64,000 nucleotides of DNA from Ischnura elegans (taxonomy: Eukaryota > Arthropoda > Insecta > Odonata > Coenagrionidae), in NCBI RefSeq assembly GCF_921293095.1, contig NC_060246.1:84131030-84195029 (forward strand). The letters are read 5' to 3'. How positions within the stretch are numbered: the stretch's first letter is position 1; every line of letters starts with the position of its first letter. Below the pieces are notes generated by a model. The model saw only the letters and a program-made list of their open reading frames with translations. It made no database searches and was not told the origin of the DNA. This document shows, piece by piece, positions 49,701 to 60,900 of the stretch. The translations under genes were made by a program, and so were the position numbers.

Positions 49701-52700
49701 TTCTAATGTCCACAATGTTTTAATATACAATAACTTCATCTATTTCTTCGTAGGTACCAGAAAATCCGTCGTATAGGACTGCCTGTGCTTGTATTATAAG
49801 GTGAATACAACTTTTGCTCGCAGCTTGGAGATTTCTACGAACATCTTTTGTGTGAAAATAGTGTTATTTTCAACGTGATAAATCCCATTATTCTACTTCT
49901 GATAACCACATTACCAGTGATTGTTATGCACAAAGTTTGACAAGGTTGAAAAATATCGGCCAAGAGTTGTAATTATTAGTTATTAGTGCTCCATCATGAT
50001 TGAATTACAAGCAGTGCTATTACACTAAAGATAAATGTCTGACAGTATATGAATCATCAGTGGCCTGTTCACCCGCATTGTTCACAGTAGGTATGACATT
50101 TCACGATCAAGCTATCAATATCAAAGCTGTGCGTGAAGTTTGTTTTTCTAGTACATGAACCATATCAACAAATAGCAGTGAGAAAAGTCACCTGTGCTGC
50201 TTGCGTGGGCTAATTTAAGGCTTTAGTTCAGTGAATAAATAGTAGTTTTCATCATAATGAGCTCTGTGATTGTACATGATGAATATAAAAATGGTTGTTA
50301 CTTCCACTTTTTGCTGATTGTATTAGCCTATTTCCCATTATTTTTAATGGTGTGAGCTTCTATATTGTTCGTAAATTTTTCTAAATTATTGAAATGCATT
50401 GTAGCTTGTGTGCGTGTTGGCAGGGGAACCTCTCAGATGAATTCTGTTTCTTGTGCTCTCTTAATTGGCATTAGCTTTCCAAACCCCACTACTTACACGA
50501 AAAGAATGCAGAGCAACAGATTATTTGTTATTTCACTGGAGTTAAGCGTTTTTATCTGTGATTAAGGCTCTCCAGCTATGCATTCATAATGGATTTTCGG
50601 CAGAAAGAGAATTGGACAACCTTAGGTCGGATAGGACTACCTTCTCCGCTAATGCAGCATTGCCAAATTCAACATCAAAGCTCGTAAGCTTAAGAAGGCA
50701 TTGTCTAATAACTATTGTTCTAAATACAGTAAAACCTCTTTACATCGTAATGGAGGGGACCAAAATTTGGGCATTTTGATGTATGGAGGTTCACTATAGA
50801 GAGGTTTTAGCGATAGGCACCATGTTTTCATATCCTTCCGAAATGAAAGGCACTGCTGTCTTTTAAACCAAAGTATTTATAAGTTTAGACAAAATAAATA
50901 TATGTTCACTCATGCATGCATTAGTGAAAATATATTTATTATTTAATAATGACAGAAAGCAAGCGCTGCTGCATAATTTTTACCATGATTCGAGAGCTCT
51001 CTTAATTCAACAGTCACTTAAAATGATTAGGATAGTTGGATACCTTTTTTCTTATTTACTGTTAGATATTCTCTTACACGATACAAAACGGCCATAACTA
51101 ATTGTTTATGTGAAATTTACAGCATATTAAAGGTGTATAAGAAAGAAATGAGCGTGAAACAGTAATCGCTGAAAATGTCATTCCATGAGCGTAATTGCGG
51201 CTGCATTAATGGTCTCTAGTTGTCTCGATACAATTTGCGGAGGTAGTTAGGCCATTTCGGGGGTGTCTCCTTGGTATGATAAGCGGAGGTTTCACGAGAT
51301 AAAGAGATTCACTATATAGATGTTTGCCTAAAAATTTACATGTAAATCTGACAGGACCATAGGGGTGGTATGAAATATGGAGGTTTACTATGTAAAGAGG
51401 TTCACTACATAGAGATTTTACTGCATGTATATAAGCTGAAAGAACACATGTCAATACAAAATTAATTTACTGAAAGTCACATACAAGAACCACTTAGCAA
51501 GTTATGAGTCATTAAATGTCCATACAGGAAACCCCTCCCATGCATCAGGGATGTAAAATAATTTAACCTAAGGTACACCTATCTTGGCCCCCACCATTAT
51601 CATACATCCATCATTGTAAGCTATTTCTGAGCACAATGACCCCCAGTTCATCAAAGAAACTGAAGCAGATCTGAAAAGTCAATTTTGCCAAGCCGAATTG
51701 GATGGATATTCCTGAAGTGTCCTGATAGATCAAACCCGTTCTCATCAGCGAGGGTACATATGTACTGCATTGCAGCTATATGAAAGTGTCAAGTGGTGTA
51801 TGGTTGTCCCTCAGGAGTGAATATCAGTGAGGAGGCCCAGCCCTTCCAAAATGAAGACCTATAATCAGCACTTTACTGTTACATACAATTAAGTTCTCCA
51901 ACTGTTTTCTCTCTACCCACCCTAAAACCTTTCAGCCTGTAATCCTTCCCCCCAAATAATTTGCACCCTCCCCTCCATAAAATCTTACATTCACCAACGA
52001 ATAGTGGCCTATCATCCCTCCAACACCACTTCAACTACTGTGGCACTACATATTGCCTTCTTTCACTGGATTACAGCACTTTATGATCCACAATACAACA
52101 TGCACACAAAAGCTTAACTGAAGAAAAATAAATCACCAATCTCATTTTATAACTTAACTTTTGTATGCTTAGGTGAAGATTGTCCATACACCAAAATAAA
52201 AATTGCATTGCCATTTAAAAAATTTAAACAAACTAATATGGGATACAAAATAATGAATAGCATACCCTCTTTTAAAGATGTAACTTTAGCTATAGCACTT
52301 TTCAATGCATTCTGTTGATCAAGCAAAGCTTCCTTCATTTTCTCCAGGTCTTTGCAGTTTTCTTTTATCAGTTTAACAGCATGGTTTTCATCTTCATAGA
52401 CAAATGAAAGGCCCATTGTGTTCAAGTTAAAAGACGGTGATGTGTCATTGTTCATCTCTACCATCTGAAAATTAAAATGATTAACTCATTTAATAAAATC
52501 CTTAAGTTTAAAGTTTCACAATTGTAGTCTGCCAAGTCTGAAAAAAACACTTAAATAATTTTAAGGGTAAATTTAGAATATCAACATTTGCACTTCAATA
52601 GGAAACTGAAAATTTGACTCAATGAATTAATAAGACCCTAAATAGAGGTGGCAAATAAAAGATATGTACAATAATATTGATGACATAAGATGTATTAGCA

Positions 52701-55700
52701 AGTTCAGTACTATACATTTCATAAGAGAGAATCATGTAGGTACTCATGAAGGGTGTAGTGAGAGACAAGTAATGCATATCTCATTTTGACACACTAAATC
52801 TATTGAACTTCTTAACATGGGGAAATAATATACAATAAAGAAGTTAAGTGGTTATTCCGTGAAATACGCAAATATTGAAAACACTAGTAGATTCCTTGTC
52901 AGCACACATTAATATTCTATACCCAAACCCCATCATTACCCACTTTAACTTACCAACCTTTGACTTAATAGCGACAATAAGAATCAGCCATTCTAAAAAT
53001 ATTTATGCATTCCCAGTTGGGAAAGTTTGTGCAGAATTAAGTTTTAAGTATGTACTTCAAAGTATGTGCACAGTTGAATTAATTCAGATCGAATGTGCTC
53101 AGAACGTTCATAGAACATGCAGGGGTCTTTCCTCGCCGCACTAACTTTGAACATGAGCAAAGTGAACATTGTAAGCATATTCACTGAACTAAGTTGGGGA
53201 ACTAGGGCAAAGATAGTTGATTTAGCACATTACTTGACTGATGTCCACATGTTATACGACCCATGATGCAGGAGGAGTGTGGAAAACACCTCCCAATTCA
53301 CATGAAGCTCAAAGATTATTTCATATTCTCCTACCAAATGTCTACTTAACATGAGAGCAACGTTCGCATGAATACTAATGCCTATATTACTTATTTTGCG
53401 GAAATCCTGAATGCGAATTCTTGCAAATATTTGGACCACAACACTATAAGCTACATTTTATACTTGTATTTTTTATCTTCGTAAAAAATGTTCATTTTTA
53501 TTAACACAATAATTGGAAAAAGGCGGTAGGATTTGAATCCACACCAAGCAAAGCTAATGGTACAGAAAACACGGACTTGAGATCGTGGAACGGCTGGGCA
53601 GAGGCCTATGGGTGAAGATGACTGGAGTGGTAGGAGGGGAGGAGGGTGAAGAGGGGAGAATCCTTGCGCTTGGATAGGTAAACCCTTTTACCGCTGGCTA
53701 CATGTGGTTTGAACTAGTGTAAGAATCTCACGTCAGCGTAAAAAACAAAATATGTAGTTCGAAGTTATATGTGCATTGTGCTTGTTGTTTTAACACTCAG
53801 CAGATGTTAGATTCCTATTAACTATAGAAAATATTATTATTGTGAGGTACACCAGATTTCTTTCTGACTAAAGCACAATTTTGTAAATAAATAGTATCCT
53901 TCGCTGAAGCATCCCTAGACACGGTGCTGCGACCTGGAGTGGCTCTAGGTGACACTGAATCATATTACTTTCACTCTATCTGTAACTCGTGGTGCTTGGA
54001 ATTGTGAGCTGAGAAGAGCCCCATGGAACCGGAGCAGAAGAGAATGAGCAGACTACTGATCAAGTTGGATTAATGAGTGTGGTAGTTCATTCTATAGTTT
54101 TGTTGATATCCTCAATCAGAAGAATAATTATTAAAAAGGCTTAGTGTTCCTGCTCAAAGGATAGTTGTCGTCTTTCACAACGCAGCGGGACCCAGTTGAT
54201 ATTTTTCTTCAACTGCAGTGTTTGTGGTAATACTTAAACGTGGTCTGACCTGATGACAAGTGGGAGAAAAAAATTTTGGATGATGATCATGAGTGTGGTA
54301 ATTCTTTCAATAGTTATATTAATATCATTCTAGAATTGTAGAATATTGTTATGAATGCTCCAGGTTGATACTCAATAAAGATCGTCAGGTAGTGCATGAT
54401 GCATATTCAACTTAAGTCCAAAGTACCACTTCAAATGAAGGTCCACCACCATGCACATCCTATGAATAAAATTTGCACCTTCTTACAGCATGATCTGGCC
54501 AATAGTATTGCAAGATGAATATCCTTTGGAGCAACTTTGAACCTTCTTACAGCACTATCCAGCCAAGGGTAGCGGAGGATTAATATCCTTTGAAGCAACT
54601 TTGAACCTTCTTACAGCACGATCTGGCTAAGGGTAGTGCAAGATGAATATACGATGAACATCCTTTGCACTACTTCAGGAGAATATACTTTGAACTTGGA
54701 TAGTGCACCATTAGTTGATTCTTTGGACGTTCATGAAGAACATTCTTTGCACTAAAGATGGTGCACTACAGAATATTCTTTGCATATCTTTTGAACAAAC
54801 TTTTCCCCACTGGGTTGACCTAACAGAAAGTAGCAGGGGTGCCGACTTACAAAAAATATTAGGGGGGCCCCAACCGGGGACCTTTCCCCAGTAAATTTTA
54901 TAAGTAGTGAATTTTAAAATTTTTAAGCATTTTAGAAGAATCATATGATCAACATTAGAACCCTGATCACTCGAATCTCGATATCTGGACACTCCGGGGA
55001 AAATTGACTAGCCTGACACATTTTTTCCTCACACCTGTAATGAATTTTTGGGGGGGCTCGGGCCCCCTCAGGCCCCATGGAGTCGGCGCCAATGGAAAGT
55101 AGGTATAAGATTTCAAATTCATTATGAATATAATAAAGTTAAAGGATAAGAACTTTATACAGCTAGATTCTGGTACAAAAAATATTATGGGAGTCTAACG
55201 AGGGTAGACGCACGTTTTTATTTTGAGAGACATACGAGTCAGATGGGGAATAGATTTACTTTCTGGCATACCTATACCTTTAATTTTGATAATTTGTAAT
55301 TTTTATGTAATGGGCTCATTCACCAATTTTATTTTATTTTTTATTGTGATAGAGTTTGAAAAATAAAGAGACATATTTTTTCTGCTTTTCGATCTGTCCC
55401 CTACTTCTCAAGTTAGTTGCAGGAAAAAATTGATGGATGTCACCCTTATGTAGATAAGTCAATGGACATCACAAACTCATGCTGAACATGTCACTGCATC
55501 TCTGCTACTCCTGTGCCTTGACCTTGCATGGTTCAGTGTTCTTTACACTCCTGATAGCAATTCTTTCCCTTAGTTAAGGTGCCCTCCTCAACAAGTAAAT
55601 GAGAAAGATCTTTTATGACGGCACAAACTCTTGAAAAGTGGGCAGCAACTTCTCTGCTTTCTTATTTTACACTTACAAGCAAATCGCTGAAAAGGAAAGA

Positions 55701-56921
55701 TTGTCTTTTTCTTGTTAAAAATCATCTATCATATTCTTTTAATAAAATGTGATTTTTTCCCTTGATCAGTATGCACTCTGGTTGAGGCTAAAAACAAACT
55801 TCGGCAGGGCAATATTTAAATTCTTGTCTATCTTTTAATCTTCATGGAGGCTTCAAGTAAAGAACCTAAATTTTTACGAATCTTAGATGTGCTATTTGGG
55901 GAGTACAGAGGACATCAAAAAGACTATTTAAAGGCCTGTATACACCATAGATTAACATGTACGATTTAATGTCTGATTCCATGGAAGATTTTGGTAGACC
56001 AGAACAGAACATGCACGAATGCATGAGTCAAATAAGAAAAGCTACTATTTTCTGTTCATTAATTTCTTCAGCACAAAAAGCTGAAGAGGTTAGGGAGGCT
56101 GTAAAACCCCATTAAATACTTCCAGATTGGAGAGATCACACCAGGAAAGGTTTTCAAACTATGGCCTCGACGTAAGACATAAAGTCCTCACCTGAGCATA
56201 CTGCTGCTCTAATTCACTTTTCTCCTGCTGAATGCTGTTCAATAGTTTCAATGATATTTCCTCCAAACTGCCATCAATTTGTCCTGAAACGATACTTTAG
56301 TTAATTTTGAAATAAATACCACAACCAATGCGAGCAATAATACAGATGAAACATACTTAATGAATTTATTTCCGAACCAGATTTTTTTGATTGATTGGTC
56401 TCGTTCAAATTTTTAGAAGCAACTGAAGTCGAGTCACCTCTCTGGGACGGATGTTTAACATCTCCTTTCGATTTCTTTGGCGAATTACTGAGGGACCCGG
56501 AAGTGTGCTGATTTAACGTATCGGATATTTTCGATAGATGCCCCCCGAGGGACTTGTTAACTTTAGTCATATGCGATAAGCGGTTCCATAACTGCTTGTT
56601 TTCTGTAACGACCATTATAATTTGATGAGATAGTTGAGACTTCTGGCTTGTCAGTTGGGTCACTTGTTCTTTCAGTTGCTCCAGCTGTTGTTGTGAAGAG
56701 TCGCCTGATGGACCGCTATGTGGATCAATTTCACAATCACATTTATGAGACTTCAACCGAGAATTTTCTTCTTCTAAATGAGATAGTCGCTGTTGCAACC
56801 TGTGACATCGTTCTTTCATTGTCTGTAGGGCAACTTGAAGGGCAAAATGAGATCCTGTCAACTCCATTCCATCGTAGTGCTGAGCCCTACACGGCTCGCT
56901 TTCATCTTTGCTGAAACTCAT
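46376..56921 (-). CDS. spn-F: spindle-F-like coiled-coil protein with C-terminal C2H2/UBZ-like finger, complete, 4 exons
   Basis: Exons in order: 56921-56357, 56283-56192, 52464-52266 and 46737-46376 (phases 1, 0, 1). They give 405 aa; Drosophila Spn-F is about 360-370 aa. The N-terminus carries the block FALQVALQTMKERC (26-39), followed by heptad-like coiled-coil (about 30-58 and 80-125), a Ser/Lys-rich low-complexity linker (about 130-188), and a second helical region (about 195-285). The last exon has a CPQC pair (292-295) and a finger with Cys363, Cys366, His382 and His386 of the CALCOCO/TAX1BP1 type, nearly at the C-terminus. Known role of Spn-F in flies: a microtubule-associated partner of the IKK-epsilon kinase Ik2 and of Javelin-like in oocyte and bristle patterning. 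Assignment rests on architecture and the N-terminal block from memory. Another CALCOCO/TAX1BP1-like protein is the alternative. The gene is head-to-head with Mlx. Confidence 0.72.
48480..48593 (-). mobile_element. right end of a hAT-like element
   Basis: Dense TATTCGATATTC motifs end in CTATTCGACCCATCTCTA, related (inverted) to 63889. The other end was not located; it may lie near 47.87 kb, where ATTCGATAT motifs recur. Confidence 0.5.
48734..48993 (+). mobile_element. hAT MITE family C, copy 1 (spn-F-like intron 3)
   Basis: 260 bp from CAGTGGTGCCGAC to a degenerate GTCGTCCCTG. Flanked by GATTTCAT (48726-48733) and GATTTCAC (48994-49001), 7 of 8 matching. Closely related, in opposite orientation, to 54834-55094. 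Confidence 0.88.
50727..51423. mobile_element. pogo/Tigger-like MITE (spn-F-like intron 3)
   Basis: Ends CAGTAAAACCTCTTTAC and, inverted, CAGTAAAATCTCTATG. TA precedes the left end, but CA follows the right end, so the target duplication has decayed. Sub-terminal GGAGGTTCACTATA motifs recur. About 0.7 kb, no transposase. Confidence 0.7.
52266..52464 (-). CDS. spn-F: spindle-F-like exon 3
   Basis: Acceptor AATTTTCAG|ATGGTA; donor AGAGG|GTATGC. Encodes residues 220-285, with a coiled-coil (DLEKMKEALLDQQNALKS). Its 199 nt are not a multiple of three, so skipping it would shift the frame. Confidence 0.82.
54477..54660. repeat. 64-bp tandem repeat, three copies (spn-F-like intron 2)
   Basis: ACCTTCTTACAGCA begins at 54477, 54541 and 54605. 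Each unit goes on through a GATCTGGCC-like block and GATGAATATCC to GCAACTTTGA, with several mismatches. Related short phrases (TTTGCACTA, GAATAT) continue to about 54790. Confidence 0.8.
54834..55094 (-). mobile_element. hAT MITE family C, copy 2 (spn-F-like intron 2)
   Basis: 261 bp with a perfect 8-bp target duplication GAAAGTAG at 54826-54833 and 55095-55102. Inverted relative to the copy at 48734, with long blocks identical (for example around TCCAGATATCGAG). Confidence 0.92.
56192..56283 (-). CDS. spn-F: spindle-F-like exon 2
   Basis: Acceptor CGTTTCAG|GACAAA; donor CTCAG|GTGAGG. Encodes an amphipathic stretch rich in Gln and Glu (residues 189-219), too short for an ORF search. The phase joins exon 1 exactly. 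Confidence 0.8.
56357..56921 (-). CDS. spn-F: spindle-F-like exon 1 (first coding)
   Basis: Starts at ATG 56921 (MSFSKDESEP...) and leaves at donor ATTAA|GTATGT after residue 188 plus one base. Reading on past the donor gives a hydrophobic tail that looks intronic. Confidence 0.8.
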
Positions 56922-57882
56922 TTTAGCATTTTTCTCCTATAATTTTGGGTAAGTTTGCCGATTAATTCTACAATAAGTCACATCATAAGTCCTCAAGTTA
57001 TCAAAGACACTTATCTCATATCAAATCACGATTACATTACAATAATTTTGCTGATTACCCACCGATGGCATTTTCTAATCTTTTTTATCAAGTATCCATC
57101 ACCGTTATCGCTCCATGACATTCTTCATTACGATGGCCAAAACATCACGAAGATCGAAAAATGAGAAAATTCACGGCACCCACCAGTCAATCAACGTTTA
57201 CCATGATACGATAAACATCACATTTCGATTTGCAGATTTTTTTCTTGTTTTTCCAATCGACAGTCATATCGAAGTATCGATGTAGAAATTTTTCGATAAA
57301 TTTACTGCAAATGAAGTGAATCATTTTATCATACGCATTTAGATAAAAAATTTTGGTGCATATTGTCAGCATTTGATGTAAATCTTTGCTCCTGCAACTT
57401 TCGGTTAAGTACGCGGCGAACGTGTTCCATGTCGCAAATCTTGTCTCTGACCGCGTAATATTGCTGATAAAGGATATGTTTTCTTATCCGCCACCCAGCT
57501 GAGCAATCTTGTTTTCATAGGGGTACTAGAGAGAAGGTGCAGTATATTCTTGAAACTTAAAAAAAATCACACTAAGACTTTGATTTGATATTCTAAGTAA
57601 TTTAATGCTCGTTCCTTTGTGAACTGATTCTGCAAATAATGTGTTTTGATCATCCACCGCTTTAATTACCACTATTTCTCTACTTGATGGAATTCGTTCT
57701 AAAGTTCCTTCTTAGGACTTAAAGTAGTGTATAGTGTATTTTTTAACATTTCGTTTTTTCCCTTTCCTTTCCTTGAAAATTTCAGCGGTAATTGTCTGTC
57801 GATTTGAAGGTTGAAATAATAAACTGATGGTCTGCTGTGTGTTTCAGTTATCTCTAGAATTTGGGAACTAACGTCTCTGAAA
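56922..57882. promoter_or_regulatory. shared head-to-head promoter region of spn-F-like and Mlx
   Basis: The two start codons are 961 bases apart on opposite strands. The segment contains a DRE-like TATCGAT at 57275-57281 and TTCGATAA at 57292-57299. DRE-type motifs are established in insect housekeeping and divergent promoters. It must also hold both 5'UTRs. Transcription starts cannot be placed from sequence. Confidence 0.6.
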
Positions 57883-57919
57883 ATGGCCGAGTCGATTTAT
57901 GGAGACAACTACGAGCAAG
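57883..57919 (+). CDS. Mlx: Mlx coding exon 1
   Basis: Twelve codons from ATG 57883 (MAESIYGDNYEQ), donor CAAG|GTAATA, phase 1. A possible 5'UTR splice acceptor (GTGTTTCAG) ends at 57847. Confidence 0.8.
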
Positions 57920-60900
57920 GTAATAAAGGAAGCTGTTCATAATTTTGGGCAATTATGCGTAGCATTGTTTCATAGATTATAATTAATGAAAACTGTATGA
58001 ATTCCAATTTTTAGGTTCTTCTTCAAGTGTTGGGGCTGCAGATTCGGATCTTAAATTAGAGCCTTCGAGTCCCACAGAACGATTTCCATTTTCTCGGTGC
58101 AGTAGCACTGGCTCCATCCATACATTGTCATCTTCTGCCCACAACACAGGTTCGATGTTGATTCGATATTCTTTCTTTAATTAGTTGGTATTCTACTTCA
58201 ATGGTTATGATGAGATATCTGTTTAAGGATGAGTTTCCCGGTGCGAATCACAGAGATTGATTTCTGCAGTTTTCACTGCATGGTATCCAACCATAGCTCT
58301 ATGTAGATATAGCAGTTCATTGGAAAATGAATGTTGGGTTCTCCGTGGCATCTTCTTAAAAAACTGATATCGACCATTCAACTGGAACGTAGACCACTCT
58401 TCATAATTTTCATCTATCAATCTTATGTCAATATTGATTTATGCATGTATATGTTCTTGGTGGCTTCAGGTTCATCTGTCACCTCAAATGAAACCTCTGC
58501 TCATGAATGTTTTGCCCTTTTCCGCCAAGGTATCCTGCCACCATCTAAAAGCCTCCCAACTTTTAACTTACATTCAAACACACGTGGGCACAGAAAGTAT
58601 CTTTTTACCTGTTTTGAATTCCATACATATTACTCTATTGTAATCAATACCAATAATGTTAGTAGTTTGAAATATTTACTAAGTAACTAAGGGAGTGACG
58701 TTTTTTCTATTAAAATCAATTTGAAAATTAAGTCCCAGTGCAATTTCTACAGTTTATATGTGTATTTACTCTATGGAGTTACATTTAGATATTGTTTTTT
58801 ATTTACTTTTTTTGGTCCTCTAAAAAATTTAGATCTGTAATTTGGGCCTCAAATTATTGTCCTCTCATTATTTTTTTCCATTAGACGACGAAGACAGTGA
58901 TGGGAAAGGATCTCCCCGCAGTTACAAAGAGAGGAGACGAGAAGCTCATACACAAGCAGAGCAGAAGCGTCGTGATGCTATCAAAAAGGGTTATGATTCT
59001 CTTCAGGACCTAGTACCAACATGTCAGCAGCCTGACAGCTCTGGTTACAAGATTAGCAAAGCCACAGTTCTTCAGAAATCCATTGATTATATCCAGGTGA
59101 TTAAAATTTTATGCAATTTAAGTTGGGAGCCTCTTGAAATTCAGAGTGGACATGCCGAGTGGAGTCTGCATTAATTGGGCTGACACTAGAAGGATCAGAC
59201 AGGTCATTTTGACAGCCACTACATTAAAGGGCAAAATTTAAACTTCTGTTGTTTTTCCACCTCAATTATCCTGACCTCTAATTTTTGACCATGTGTACTA
59301 TTGATTTAAATGAACTATTTGGAGCATCCAATTTTGTAACACTACATATTACCTTGCTACAATAAAGAACCACCATCTCTCAAAATGATGGATGGAGCAA
59401 TTATATGGTGAGGTTCTTATAGTGTTTTTCCTATCAGTGGCGTAACTATGGGGGATGAGGAGATAGATTCCCCTCCCCCCCCACCCAAAGCCCGAGAGAA
59501 AGAAAAAATTATATGAAACAATTATCTAGTTTTGACGTATAATAAATGCAACTGCTTAAAATTAAATTTTAAGTGCAAAAAAGATGTAAAATGTATTTCC
59601 AGGCATGTCATTTTTCAAAATTTTTCCCTGTTGCCTGGAGGGGGATCCCCTTCGTACTCCCCAAAGCATATTCCTAGTTACGCCACTGTTTCCTATGGAT
59701 TCTATAATAGTTTATTAATAGCCATACTTTGTAGTATCTTTCTAATTAGATGCATATTTTCTGTAATTTATTTTATCAGCCACATAGTTATGCCACATTT
59801 GTGTTGTTCAGTATTTTAGTTTTTCATTTACAATGTTAGGATTAAGTAAATATTTTCCTACTTCTCAAAAGGGTTGCTGTATACTTTTTCACATAGTTTT
59901 TCTTGTTTTGAGTATAATAAAGAGTGAAGTGCATGAGGTCGTTAATTTCCAGCCATTTAGCTGATCAGAGCTCCCATATGGTTGTATATCAATGGGAATT
60001 GCTCATTTGTGCGGGTTCTATGCATTCCTATAGCTCTGACATTTAGTACAGTAGACTGTCGTTATTACGAAGTTTACAGGACAAAAAAACCGTAGGTTCA
60101 TAATATCAAAGTTCGTATGAATGTTTCTTTTAGGAATTGTGGAAAAAAAACAGTACAGTACACTCCCGATTATCTGGGCTAATGATAGGGAGGCACGGCA
60201 GGAATTATCGGAAAACACGGATACATAGTACAAACTTTTGCATAAATGTCTTGTAATGTTCATAATTTAGTATAACAAACCATTTATTATTATTTATGCA
60301 GTTATTCTATTATTTAAGAGTGCTTCCCGGACTCTTTGAGAGCTTTCTTTCCCAGTTCCCGATCTTTTTAGCAGTGATAACATGGTTGTTCTCGTATTAT
60401 TAATGCTCCATGTAAGGCCTAGTTTCGAAAACCACACATCAGTGGCTGTGATCAAAAATACAGTAAATTGGGTTTGCACGAATGTTTCAAAACCACTGTA
60501 TGACGACGGAAACTCGCGCAATTGCTGTGCGCTGTGTATCCGTGATCAAGAAGCGGGGTCGCGCAATGCGGGGCTTGGAAAACAGGAATGCGGTGCTCCC
60601 ATGAATGCAGCTATCGCGTGATCGCTTCTGTTTTACGAAGGGGATTCTAATGGAAAAAATAAGTCCGGTGTATCCTAGCATTAATGCAATAATTCTGATG
60701 ATTTTGCGTCCGATTTTATTTTTTTAATAAAATTATTATATTATTATTAAAATTTAGGAAAAAATTGAGCGAGAGTGAAAATCGTGCACAGATAATCCGC
60801 AACCTGGATAAACTGCACGGGGAAAATTATGCGGAAATATATATAAACAGGAAAATTCGTTTCAGTTTCTCAATAAAAGAATTTGGCATGACGCAATCGA

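Noticed and set aside
53521-53560. Inverted box-B-like GGATTTGAATCC
   Set aside because: No tRNA fold and no related copy nearby.
58331-58690. 119-codon frame overlapping the Mlx cassette candidate
   Set aside because: It is mostly intronic read-through; only 58470-58529 has matching splice sites and phase.
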